From Alistipes sp. (GTDB lineage: Bacteria; Bacteroidota; Bacteroidia; Bacteroidales; Rikenellaceae): DNA of 64,000 nucleotides. Below the pieces are notes generated by a model. It worked only from the letters and a program-made list of their open reading frames with translations, was not told the origin of the DNA and ran no database searches. Made by a program: the position numbers and the translations under genes. Where the stretch lies: the NCBI GenBank assembly GCA_020026335.1, contig JAHHQO010000013.1, forward strand, positions 1 to 64,000. Reading direction: 5' to 3'. Shown here piece by piece: positions 52,716-61,474 of this stretch. Positions within the stretch are counted from its first letter, which is position 1. Each line of letters starts with the position of its first letter.

Positions 52716-55028
52716 CTATCTGCGTTTGCGTGACGAACGCGATTTGGCACCCTTGTCGCCCTTGGCACCGCGACCCTGACGGTCAGCACGGTTGTTCTTG
52801 GTGGCACGGGGTGTGAAACGGCGGCGGTTGTCGCCCTCACCGTCACGCTGACCCTTCATGCCCTGCAACTGGGGCAACAGCAACTCGAAGTCGAGCTGAC
52901 GCTTCTGCAAGTCGGCATTCTTGACTCTCACGCGCACGGGGTCGCCCAGCGTGAGACGCAGGCCTGTGGCGCGTCCGACCATCTCGTACTGCTCGGGGTT
53001 GAACTCGAAGAAGTCGCCGTCGATGTCGCGCAGGAAGGACATGCCCTCGATGTGGGTCTCCTCCAACTCGACATATACGCCCCACTCTGTAAGACCCGAC
53101 ACATGACCGTCGAACTCCTCGCCGAGGTGGTCGTTCATGAACTCCACCATCTTGTACTTGATGGAGGCGCGCTCTGCCTCAGCAGCCACCACCTCACGGT
53201 CGGACGAGTGCTGGCAAAGACCCTCGAGCGACTCCTTGTCCATCGACTTGCCGCCGGCGAGATAGTGCGCCAGAATACGGTGTACCATCACATCGGGATA
53301 ACGGCGAATGGGCGAGGTGAAGTGGGTGTAGTCGCTGAACGCCAAACCATAGTGACCGATGTTGTCGGTGGTGTAGTAGGCCTTGGCCATCGAACGCACC
53401 GCCATGGTGGTCACGGCGTTCTCCTCTGTCGAGCCCTTGATCTGCTTGAAGAGCTTGTTCATCTCCTTGGTGACGGCTCTACCCTTGGTGGCCTTGAAGA
53501 TGTGTCCGAAGCGGAGAATGAACTGGCGGAAACGCTCCAGCTTCTCCTCATCGGGGGTGTCGTGTACACGGTAGACCATCGTGCGCTTCACGCGGCGGCC
53601 GTGGTCGCTCATGCGGTGACCGCAGAAGTCTGCCATACGGCGGTTGGCGAGCAGCATGAACTCCTCAATCATCTGATTGGCCTCCTGCTGTACCTTGAAG
53701 TAAACACCGATGGGGTGTCCCGACTCATCGAGCTTGAATTTCATCTCCTCGCGGTCGAAAGCCACGGCACCGTTCTTGAAACGCTGTGCGCGCAGACCCT
53801 GTGCCAGACGGTTGAGGGTGAGAATCTCCTCGGCATAGTCGCCCTTGCCGGTCTCGATAATCTCCTGTGCCTCGGCGTAGGTGAAACGGCGGTCGGAGTG
53901 AATGACCGTACGGCCGAACCACTCGTCGAGAATGTCGAGGTTCTCGTTGATGGTGAAGACCGCCGAGAAACTCAGACTGTTCTCGTGGGGACGCAGCGAA
54001 CAAAGCTCGTTGCACAGTCTTTCGGGCAGCATCGGCACGGTGCGATCGACCAGATAGACCGAAGTTCCGCGTGCGAGTGCCTCGTCATCGATGATGGAGT
54101 GGGGACGCACGTAGTACGATACATCGGCAATGTGCACACCGATTTCCCAAACACCATCGCTAATCTTTCTCACCGAAAGGGCATCATCGAAGTCCTTGGC
54201 ATCGGCAGGGTCGACGGTGAAGGTCGGCACATCGATGAAGTTTCTTCGCGAATCAATCTCCTTTTGGGTAATCTTGCCGTCGAGGTGCTCGGCAGCCTCC
54301 TCGACCTCCTTTTCGAAGTGGTAGGGGAGTTCGTACTCCGCCAGAATGGCGTGCATCTCGGTGTCGTTGTCACCTGCCATACCCAACACCTCGACCAGCT
54401 CGCCCACGGGGCTCTTGCTGCCGGGTGTCCAGTCCACGATGCGAACCACCACCTTCTCGCGGTCCTTGACCTCGGGGTATTCGCTCTTGGGAAGGTAGAT
54501 GTCCATGGGCATACGGCGCGAGTCGGGCTTCACGAAAATCTGATGTGCGCCCACCTCGGCAACACCCACATAGGGTTTGCGACAACGCTCCACGATGCGG
54601 ACGATTTCTCCCTTCATCTGGCCACTGCGCTCCTTCATCACCACGGCTACCTCCACCTTGTCGCCGTTCAGGGCGTAGGCGGTGTTGCGCTGGTCAACGA
54701 AGATGTCGTTCTCCAGCCCCTCGACCCTCACATAAATCGACCCCTTGGAGGTCATGTCGGCAATACCCTCGTAGTGGGGCAGATGCTGTTGGGTGAGGCG
54801 GTATTTCTCTCGCGAGCACTCCTCGACGATACCTTCCTCGAAGAGTTTGTCGAGGATAGCCAGTGTTTCGCGGCGACCCTCTTTGGTAGCTCCACCCGAT
54901 GCCGAAGCCAGGTGCTTGAGTGAGAATTTGTTGTTGGGAGACTCTCTGAACAGGCTCATAATCATGGCTGCGCGGTCGTCTCTCCTTGCTCCGCTTGAGG
55001 AGCGTGTCGTTTTGTTTTTCTTTGTCAT
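52716..55028 (-). CDS. rnr: Ribonuclease R
   Basis: A 770-aa 3'-5' exoribonuclease that degrades structured RNA. A winged-helix start (about 15-75) is followed by cold-shock domains, the RNB catalytic domain with DPADAKDFDDAL (metal-binding Asp residues) around 270, an S1 domain near 640-720 and a Lys/Arg-rich tail. Length is typical. Its start overlaps the stop of the upstream M20 gene by 4 bp. Confidence 0.97.
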   Translation of the reverse strand: MTKKNKTTRSSSGARRDDRAAMIMSLFRESPNNKFSLKHLASASGGATKEGRRETLAILDKLFEEGIVEECSREKYRLTQQHLPHYEGIADMTSKGSIYVRVEGLENDIFVDQRNTAYALNGDKVEVAVVMKERSGQMKGEIVRIVERCRKPYVGVAEVGAHQIFVKPDSRRMPMDIYLPKSEYPEVKDREKVVVRIVDWTPGSKSPVGELVEVLGMAGDNDTEMHAILAEYELPYHFEKEVEEAAEHLDGKITQKEIDSRRNFIDVPTFTVDPADAKDFDDALSVRKISDGVWEIGVHIADVSYYVRPHSIIDDEALARGTSVYLVDRTVPMLPERLCNELCSLRPHENSLSFSAVFTINENLDILDEWFGRTVIHSDRRFTYAEAQEIIETGKGDYAEEILTLNRLAQGLRAQRFKNGAVAFDREEMKFKLDESGHPIGVYFKVQQEANQMIEEFMLLANRRMADFCGHRMSDHGRRVKRTMVYRVHDTPDEEKLERFRQFILRFGHIFKATKGRAVTKEMNKLFKQIKGSTEENAVTTMAVRSMAKAYYTTDNIGHYGLAFSDYTHFTSPIRRYPDVMVHRILAHYLAGGKSMDKESLEGLCQHSSDREVVAAEAERASIKYKMVEFMNDHLGEEFDGHVSGLTEWGVYVELEETHIEGMSFLRDIDGDFFEFNPEQYEMVGRATGLRLTLGDPVRVRVKNADLQKRQLDFELLLPQLQGMKGQRDGEGDNRRRFTPRATKNNRADRQGRGAKGDKGAKSRSSRKRR

Positions 55029-56134
55029 CTCTCCAATATATTGAGGGTCAACTTATACATGAAATCAATACCCACCTCGATGGCACTCTCGTCGGGTGAG
55101 AAGGTGCCCGTGTGGGGTCGTCCTGCCGATGTGCCCACTCCCAGACGGTAGAACAGCGAGGGGTAGCGCGTGCAGTAGAATCCGAAATCCTCGGCTGTGG
55201 TGCGCAGGGGCAACATCTCTACGGTGCGTCCGTCGGCCTTGGCCTGTGCCACGGCAATCTTCACCAGCACCTCGTCATTGACCACCGACGGGTAACCGTG
55301 GTTGATGTCAATCTCGGTGGTGACGCCGAAGCGCGAGTCAATCTCGGCGGCGATGTTGGCGATACGGCTGTGGATAATCTTGCGTTCGCGCTCATCGAAG
55401 GTGCGCAGCGTGCCCTCCATGTAGACCTTGTCGGGAATGATGTTGGTGGCACCCTTGGCCTCGACCCTGCCCACCGACACCACACACTCCTCGCTGTTGA
55501 GCGAGAGCAGACGGGTCAGGAACTCGGCACCTGCCGCCACGGGGTCTTTGAGCAGGTGGCGCATGGCACCGTGACCGCCCACACCGTGGATGGTGAAGCG
55601 CAACTCGTCACTGGCGGCCATGTACTTGCCGCTGCGGAAGCCCAGTGTGCCGACCTCCAGCTGTCCCTCGACATGCTCGCCGATGACGGCGCGGATGTCG
55701 TAGTCGTCAAAGGGATTCTCCTTCAAGACCAGTGACGCACCGCCGGGGTTGCACTCCTCGCCGGGCTGGAAGAGACCCAGCACCGTGCCGCGGAAATTGG
55801 GGTTGGCCTGCAATTTCTGAAGTACGCCGTAGAGTACACCGGCATGCATATCGTGTCCGCAGGCGTGCATCACGCCTTCGTTCTGTGATTTCCACTCAAA
55901 GGTGTTCAGCTCCCGAATGGGGAGCGCATCTATCTCGCTGCGCAGAACCACGGCCCTGCTGTCGGAGTGCTTCGCCTGACCTTTAATCCAAGCCAACACA
56001 CCCGTGCCGGCAATCATGCGGTGGGGAATCCCCAGCTTGGCCAGCTCACGGTCGATAAACTCGGCGGTGTGGTGCTCCTCGAACGAGAGTTCGGGGTAGG
56101 TGTGCAGGTGACGACGAAATTCAACTGGTTTCAT
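55025..56134 (-). CDS. M20-family amidohydrolase
   Basis: A 369-aa metallo-hydrolase of the M20D type (hippurate hydrolase, N-acetyl-diaminopimelate deacetylase and auxin-conjugate hydrolase relatives). Metal ligands appear in ACGHDMHAGV and in the catalytic Glu pair of LFQPGEECNPGG; the dimerisation lid lies at about 175-290. The exact N-acyl substrate cannot be told. It is translationally coupled to rnr. Confidence 0.9.
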   Translation of the reverse strand: MKPVEFRRHLHTYPELSFEEHHTAEFIDRELAKLGIPHRMIAGTGVLAWIKGQAKHSDSRAVVLRSEIDALPIRELNTFEWKSQNEGVMHACGHDMHAGVLYGVLQKLQANPNFRGTVLGLFQPGEECNPGGASLVLKENPFDDYDIRAVIGEHVEGQLEVGTLGFRSGKYMAASDELRFTIHGVGGHGAMRHLLKDPVAAGAEFLTRLLSLNSEECVVSVGRVEAKGATNIIPDKVYMEGTLRTFDERERKIIHSRIANIAAEIDSRFGVTTEIDINHGYPSVVNDEVLVKIAVAQAKADGRTVEMLPLRTTAEDFGFYCTRYPSLFYRLGVGTSAGRPHTGTFSPDESAIEVGIDFMYKLTLNILER

Positions 56135-56264
56135 TGAAAATAGGACTTTTGCAAATTATTCGTATCGTCCGACCGCGGTAACATTCCGTGGACGGAATAG
56201 TCGTTCATTGTGTGCGGAAAGTGTGAGGGCTTCTCCTTTCGGGGGCTGACTTTCCGATGGGGTG

Positions 56265-56999
56265 TTATTGTCGGTCGGCCAGCAGTATGCCGTAGATGCT
56301 CTCCTCGGGCAGGGGGCGGTGCTCCTTGTCGAGTTGTATCTCGGTGGTGAGGCTGACGGCCAGCAGGCGGTGGAGGTCTTCGCGAAGTGAGGTGTCGGCA
56401 AGGGCTTCGGAGCCGATGTCGAGACGCTCGCCACGGTACTCTCCCCGTGCAATCTCCTCGGGTGAGAGCTTTTCATCTGTGGCATAGCCCCACATCTCGC
56501 GGCGCACAAAGGTGAGCAGGGCTTCGGTGAATGCCCCGGTGAGGGCTTTCGAGAGGACGGTCACCAACTTCGACGAGGAGGTATCCTCCTCGATTTCGTA
56601 CTTGGCGCACAACTCCTTGCGGCCGATGCCTGCCGTCACGGCGTAGCACGCCATGTAGTCGCCCGTGGGGGCGATGCGGTCGGTCAGTGCGCCGTGGGTC
56701 TCGATGCGGAAGGTGTGTCCTTTGGTGTCGGTAACTTCGAGGGCATCTCCATTGCTGCGGACGGCATAGACGCCGATGACCGCCTGTATTTTCAACAGAC
56801 GGTGCTCGTCAATTTCCCTGATGAGGGCTACGGCCTTGTCGTGGAGGTGATGTCCCTTTTCGCTGTCGGCAGTAACGCCCCACGCCGCGTAGAGCGATTC
56901 CCAGTGCAGGTAGGGTACAACGTCCTGCACATCGAAGTCGGGAAACACCATGCGTCCCTCATGTAGGGGACGGAAGGGGGTATGATGCAAAGCGGCCAT
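56265..56999 (-). CDS. Stand-alone MetH reactivation-domain-like protein
   Basis: A 244-aa protein matching the C-terminal reactivation domain of B12-dependent methionine synthase: VVPYLHWESLYAAW, AVIGVYAVRSNGD, APTGDYMACYAVTAG and FVRREMWGYATDEKLS. In MetH this domain binds AdoMet to re-methylate cob(II)alamin. The AdoMet/cobalamin motif RPAxGYPACPDH is replaced by RLDIGSEALADT, so the site is altered. It may act in trans on a MetH lacking the domain, or serve another corrinoid protein. It directly follows the glutaminyl-cyclase gene. Confidence 0.82.
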   Translation of the reverse strand: MAALHHTPFRPLHEGRMVFPDFDVQDVVPYLHWESLYAAWGVTADSEKGHHLHDKAVALIREIDEHRLLKIQAVIGVYAVRSNGDALEVTDTKGHTFRIETHGALTDRIAPTGDYMACYAVTAGIGRKELCAKYEIEEDTSSSKLVTVLSKALTGAFTEALLTFVRREMWGYATDEKLSPEEIARGEYRGERLDIGSEALADTSLREDLHRLLAVSLTTEIQLDKEHRPLPEESIYGILLADRQ

Positions 57000-57815
57000 C
57001 TATCGTTTGATTTTTTCGATTTCGAAAATACGGCTCCAGTTCTTGCCCGTGACGAAGACACGTTGTGTGGCCTTGTCGTAGGCGATGCCGTTGAGTACAT
57101 CGGTCGTGGAGGTCTGTTCCTTTTCGGGAAGCAGTCCCGTGAGGTCGATAATCTCCTCCACCCGACCACTCCGGGGGTCGATGACCACAATCTGCTGGGT
57201 GGTATAGACATTGGCCCATATCTTGCCCTCAATCCACTCCAGCTCGTTGAGGAAGTGGACAGGCTCGCCACTCAGGGTGACGGTGATGCGCCGTTCGCGG
57301 CGGAAAGTGTCGGGGTTGAGTACGGTGATGGTCTCCGTGCCGTTGGACATGTAGAGGTGCTCGCCGTCGGTGGTCAGTCCCCAGCCCTCGCCCGTGTAGC
57401 GGAAGTCACGCAGATGCTCCAACCCCTTGTCGGTGATGCGGTAGAGGTGACAGGTGTTCTCCTGCCAGGTCAGCTGGTAGAGCTTGTCACCCAAAACGGT
57501 GATGCCCTCGCCGAACTCCGATTGGGGGAGACGGTTCAACTCGCGGCTCTTGCCCGTTGTGAGGTCGGTGGTCAGAATGGCGGACTGTCCGTGGAGGCCG
57601 GTGCCTTCCCACATGATGCCGTCGACGTATTGAAGACCCTGGGTGTAGGCCGTGGTGGAGTGTGCCCACGAGTTCACCACCTTGAAGGTGTACTCCACAG
57701 GCTCCGCCCCGGCGGTCTGAGTCCCTTCTGAAGCAGAGGTCGTGTGGCGGCTGCTACCGCCGGCACAGGCCGCAAAAAGGGTCATGCAGGATAAAAGTAT
57801 GCTCCAAATTTTCAT
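57000..57815 (-). CDS. Glutaminyl-peptide cyclotransferase (glutamine cyclotransferase), lipoprotein
   Basis: A 271-aa exported protein with a lipobox-like FAACAGG near residue 17. It matches the plant-type glutamine cyclotransferase family, a five-bladed propeller: AYTQGLQYVDGIMWEGTG is the signature (first 18 residues), followed by FGEGITVLGDKLYQLTWQ. It converts N-terminal Gln into pyroglutamate on exported proteins; in Bacteroidetes many signal-peptidase-processed proteins begin with Gln. A -7 box precedes it. Confidence 0.92.
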   Translation of the reverse strand: MKIWSILLSCMTLFAACAGGSSRHTTSASEGTQTAGAEPVEYTFKVVNSWAHSTTAYTQGLQYVDGIMWEGTGLHGQSAILTTDLTTGKSRELNRLPQSEFGEGITVLGDKLYQLTWQENTCHLYRITDKGLEHLRDFRYTGEGWGLTTDGEHLYMSNGTETITVLNPDTFRRERRITVTLSGEPVHFLNELEWIEGKIWANVYTTQQIVVIDPRSGRVEEIIDLTGLLPEKEQTSTTDVLNGIAYDKATQRVFVTGKNWSRIFEIEKIKR

Positions 57816-57835
57816 TTTTGCCTTAAAATAATGTA

Positions 57836-57843
57836 CAAAGATA
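57836..57843 (-). promoter_or_regulatory. -7 box of the glutaminyl-cyclase gene
   Basis: TATCTTTG on the minus strand, 20 bp before the start at 57815; divergent from the tig promoter. Confidence 0.55.
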
Positions 57844-57864
57844 CTAATTTATAGGAAAAAGATG

Positions 57865-57895
57865 TTGTGCTTCAAAGATTATTTTAGTACCTTTG
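57865..57895 (+). promoter_or_regulatory. Promoter of tig
   Basis: TTG at 57865-57867, 20-bp spacer, TACCTTTG at 57888-57895; close match to the Bacteroidetes consensus. Leader about 45 nt. Confidence 0.75.
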
Positions 57896-57947
57896 TCACC
57901 CGATTGTTTAAATCGTACGGAGAAATAACAAATATAATATATTCATT

Positions 57948-59273
57948 ATGAAGATTGTAAGAGAACAGCGCGAAGAGAATAATTCGCTTCTTAAAGTCAC
58001 AGTAGGTGAGGAGGATTATGGTCAGGAGGTTGAGAAGAACCTTCGTGACTACCGTCGTAAGGCAGAAATCCCCGGTTTCCGTCGTGGTATGGTTCCCATG
58101 GGTGTCATCCGCAAGATGTATGGCCGTGGTGTAGTTGCAGAGCAGTCTTACCGCAAGGCTTGGGAGGCAGCTTCGGAGTATCTCCAGAACGAGAAAATCG
58201 AAATCCTGGGCGACATGATTGGTGCCGAGGAGCAGGGTGCTCTCGATTTTGAGAACAGCACCGAGTTCGAGTATGTATTCGAGGTAGGTGAGGCTCCCGA
58301 GGTGAAGATTGACCTCTCGCAGAACGACGAGGTGGTTTACAACACCATCAAGGTGGACGAGAAGATGCACAACGACTACCGCACCAACTACCTGCGTCGC
58401 TACGGCCGTCTGGTAGACGCCGAGGAGGTAACCTCTGACGAGGCGCTGTCGGTAACGCTCGACAACGGTGACATGAACATCGCCGATGCTTACGTAGGTC
58501 TGATTTCGATGTCGGAGGAGGAGCGTAAGCCCTTCATCGGCCAGAAGGTAGGTTTCAAGACCACCGTAAACATCAACGACCTCTACAAGACTCCCGCACA
58601 GCGTGCCGCTATTCTTCAGGTGAAGGAGAACGAGTTGGAGGGTATCAACCCCGAATTCTCGCTCGAGATTACCAAGATTCGCAAGTTCGCAGAGCCTGAG
58701 TTGAACGAGGAGTTCTTCAAGATGGCTTTCCCCTCGGGCAACGTGAAGTCGGCTGAGGAGTTCGAGAAGTTCATCGACGAGGATATCAAGAGCGAGTTGA
58801 AGCGCGAGAGCGACTTCCTCTTCACTCTCCAGTTGAGAAATGTCCTCCTGGAGAAGGCAGGTCTGAAGATGCCCGAGGGCTTCCTGAAGCGTTGGTTGTT
58901 CGCCATCAACGAGGGTAAGTTCTCGATGGAGGATATCGACAAGGAGTTCGACCAGTTCCTGAAGATGTACACCTGGAACTACATCCAGAAGCACTACATC
59001 ACCGAGGACAAGTTGTCGGTTTCGAAGGAGGAGGCTGAGGCCGAGGCTAAGGCTCTGGCTGCCGCTCAGTTCGCACAGTATGGTATGCCTTCGGCTCCCG
59101 AGGAGATGTTGGCAGGTTACGTAGAGAAGTTGCTCGCTGACAAGCAGCAGGGTCAGAAGATCTATGAGAAGCTCTACGAGACTAAGGTTGTTGAGGACGT
59201 TAAGCAGAAAATCAAGGTCGTTGAGAAGGAGATTTCGGCTGACGAGTTCGCAAAAATCGCCAACGAGCTTTAG
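57948..59273 (+). CDS. tig: Trigger factor
   Basis: A 441-aa ribosome-bound chaperone. The N-terminal ribosome-binding signature appears as GFRRGMVPMGVIRKMYG (family GFRxGxxP). The middle region corresponds to the PPIase position, degenerate as in Bacteroidetes members, and the C-terminal arms follow to about residue 440. It precedes clpP-clpX, a widely conserved order. Confidence 0.95.
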   Translation: MKIVREQREENNSLLKVTVGEEDYGQEVEKNLRDYRRKAEIPGFRRGMVPMGVIRKMYGRGVVAEQSYRKAWEAASEYLQNEKIEILGDMIGAEEQGALDFENSTEFEYVFEVGEAPEVKIDLSQNDEVVYNTIKVDEKMHNDYRTNYLRRYGRLVDAEEVTSDEALSVTLDNGDMNIADAYVGLISMSEEERKPFIGQKVGFKTTVNINDLYKTPAQRAAILQVKENELEGINPEFSLEITKIRKFAEPELNEEFFKMAFPSGNVKSAEEFEKFIDEDIKSELKRESDFLFTLQLRNVLLEKAGLKMPEGFLKRWLFAINEGKFSMEDIDKEFDQFLKMYTWNYIQKHYITEDKLSVSKEEAEAEAKALAAAQFAQYGMPSAPEEMLAGYVEKLLADKQQGQKIYEKLYETKVVEDVKQKIKVVEKEISADEFAKIANEL

Positions 59274-59300
59274 TATTTTATCCTAATAAAGCATAACTTT

Positions 59301-59337
59301 GGACTTTGCAGGCGTGATGTTTGCAAAGTCCTTTTTT
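59301..59337 (+). terminator. Terminator between tig and clpP
   Basis: GGACTTTGCA and TGCAAAGTCC pair perfectly around an 11-nt loop, followed by six T. It ends tig transcripts. A TAACTTTG (59294-59301) overlaps its left edge and could be a clpP promoter, which would put the hairpin inside the clpP leader. Confidence 0.85.
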
Positions 59338-59355
59338 GTAAAAAATAATCGCTAT

Positions 59356-60024
59356 ATGTCGGAATTTGAAAAATATGCCCGTAAAAAATGCGGTATCAGC
59401 TCGCTGAAACTGCATGATTTTCAGTCGGTGAACGCAGGTTATGTGTCGCCGACCATCATCGAGGAGCGTTCCATGAATGTGGCGACCATGGATGTGTTCT
59501 CGCGATTGATGATGGACCGCATCATCTTTCTGGGTGCACCCATCTATGACGACGCAGCCAATATCATTCAGGCACAGCTGCTTTTCCTCGAGTCGGTAGA
59601 TCCCGAAAAAGATATTCAGATTTACATCAACTCGCCCGGCGGTTCCGTATCGGCAGGTCTGGGCATCTACGATACCATGCAGCTGGTAGCCCCCGATGTG
59701 GCAACCATCTGTACCGGTCTGGCCGCTTCGATGGGTGCCGTGCTGCTCACGGCAGGTGCTGCCGGCAAACGCACGGCTTTGCCCCACTCGCGTGTGATGA
59801 TTCACCAGCCACTGGGCGGTGCGCAGGGTCAGGCTTCGGATATCGAAATCACAGCCCGCGAAATCATGAAGACCAAGAAGGAACTCTACGAGATTCTCTC
59901 TCTGCACTCGGGTGTGCCGGTGAAGAAAATCGAAAAGGATGCCGACCGTGATTACTGGCTCACGGCTCGTGAAGCGTGTGATTACGGACTTATCGACGAA
60001 GTGCTAACCAAACGTGTGAAATAA
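59356..60024 (+). CDS. clpP: ATP-dependent Clp protease proteolytic subunit
   Basis: A 222-aa serine protease; the ATG at 59356 (MSEFEKYARKK) follows the terminator, while an upstream in-frame ATG at 59299 lies inside it. Catalytic residues are Ser125 in GLAASMGAV, His150 in PHSRVMIHQP and an Asp in DADRDYWLTA. Fourteen subunits form the degradation chamber fed by ClpX. Its stop overlaps the clpX start by 1 bp. Confidence 0.97.
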   Translation: MSEFEKYARKKCGISSLKLHDFQSVNAGYVSPTIIEERSMNVATMDVFSRLMMDRIIFLGAPIYDDAANIIQAQLLFLESVDPEKDIQIYINSPGGSVSAGLGIYDTMQLVAPDVATICTGLAASMGAVLLTAGAAGKRTALPHSRVMIHQPLGGAQGQASDIEITAREIMKTKKELYEILSLHSGVPVKKIEKDADRDYWLTAREACDYGLIDEVLTKRVK

Positions 60025-61319
60025 TGGCTCAAAACAAGAATAATAGGAATAACAACAACGGCAACGGCAACGACAAGGGTGGCGACCGCTGTTCGTTCTG
60101 CGGTGCGGGACGCGATGAGGTGGAGGTGATGTTCCAGGGCATGAACGGTGCCAACATCTGCAACCGCTGCATCGCCAACGGCTACACCATCATGGCGGAG
60201 AACGAGATGGTGTCGGCAAAGGGTTCCAAGGCCGGAGGTGTGGCTCCCCTCAAGGAGGAGGATTTGATGAAGCCCCAGCAAATCAAGGAGTTCCTCGACC
60301 AGTATGTCATCGGTCAGGACGCTGCCAAGCGTTACCTCTCGGTGGCGGTCTACAACCACTACAAGCGTCTGATGCACGCCCCCAAGAAGGACGATGTGGA
60401 AATCGACAAGTCGAATGTGGTGCTGGTCGGTTCGACCGGTACGGGCAAAACCCTCATGGCGAAGACCATCGCCAAGTTGCTGAAAGTGCCCTTCACCATT
60501 GTTGATGCCACGGTGCTCACCGAGGCAGGATATGTGGGTGAGGACGTGGAGAGCATTCTCTCGCGTCTGTTGCAGGTGGCGGACTACAATGTCGAGCTGG
60601 CGCAGCGCGGTATTGTCTTCATCGATGAGATTGACAAGATTGCCCGCAAGAGCGACAACCCCTCGATTACACGCGATGTGTCGGGTGAGGGTGTGCAGCA
60701 GGCACTGCTCAAGATTTTGGAGGGTACGATTGTCAATGTACCTCCCCAGGGTGGCCGCAAGCACCCCGATCAGAAGTATATTCAGGTCGATACACGAAAT
60801 ATCCTCTTCATCTGTGGCGGTGCGTTCGACGGTATCGAGCGTAAGATTGCCCAGCGTATGAATACCCGTGCGGTGGGTTACGGCCGTCTGAACGAGGACA
60901 AGGTGGACCGCAAGAACCTCATGCAGTACATCACGCCCCAGGACCTCAAGTCGTTCGGTCTGATTCCCGAACTGGTGGGTCGTATGCCCGTGCTGACCTA
61001 CATGCAGCCCCTCGGTCGCGAGGCACTGCGCTCGATTCTCACCGAGCCGAAGAACGCCATCATCAAGCAGTATGTGCGTCTGTTCGAGATGGACGGTGTG
61101 AAGCTGGAGTTCGCACCCGAAGCACTGGACTACATCGTGGACAAGGCGGTGGAGTTCAAACTCGGTGCGCGTGGTCTGCGTTCGATTTGCGAGGCGGTGA
61201 TGATGGACGCCATGTTCGAAATCCCCTCGTCGGCGACCGATAAATTTACGGTTACCAAAGATTATGCGGCAAAAAAGATTGAAAAGTCTAATATTCTTGC
61301 CGTAAATCAGCCGAATTAA
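60024..61319 (+). CDS. clpX: ATP-dependent protease ATPase subunit ClpX
   Basis: A 431-aa AAA+ unfoldase. After an Asn-rich start comes the zinc-binding domain (Cys23, Cys26, Cys46, Cys49). The Walker A is GSTGTGKT, Walker B IVFIDEIDKI, and the pore loop is GYVGEDV. It unfolds substrates into ClpP. The Asn-rich N-terminal 20 residues (NNRNNNNGNGN) are a local peculiarity. No terminator is obvious after it. Confidence 0.98.
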   Translation: MAQNKNNRNNNNGNGNDKGGDRCSFCGAGRDEVEVMFQGMNGANICNRCIANGYTIMAENEMVSAKGSKAGGVAPLKEEDLMKPQQIKEFLDQYVIGQDAAKRYLSVAVYNHYKRLMHAPKKDDVEIDKSNVVLVGSTGTGKTLMAKTIAKLLKVPFTIVDATVLTEAGYVGEDVESILSRLLQVADYNVELAQRGIVFIDEIDKIARKSDNPSITRDVSGEGVQQALLKILEGTIVNVPPQGGRKHPDQKYIQVDTRNILFICGGAFDGIERKIAQRMNTRAVGYGRLNEDKVDRKNLMQYITPQDLKSFGLIPELVGRMPVLTYMQPLGREALRSILTEPKNAIIKQYVRLFEMDGVKLEFAPEALDYIVDKAVEFKLGARGLRSICEAVMMDAMFEIPSSATDKFTVTKDYAAKKIEKSNILAVNQPN

Positions 61320-61332
61320 CAGTTTTTTATTA

Positions 61333-61340
61333 TATATTTG
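61333..61340 (+). promoter_or_regulatory. -7 box of transketolase
   Basis: TATATTTG, 135 bp before the ATG at 61475, giving an unusually long leader of about 130 nt with no recognised riboswitch. Confidence 0.5.
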
Positions 61341-61474
61341 TAATGGTCTTGTGCGACCGATGCCGCGCGATGACCTGTGACGATGGACTCCAATTTGCGT
61401 TCTGTGGGGTTCCGACCGCGCGATTTTACCGACTGAGAAGTATCTACTTAAAATTATAAATTAATTATAATAAT

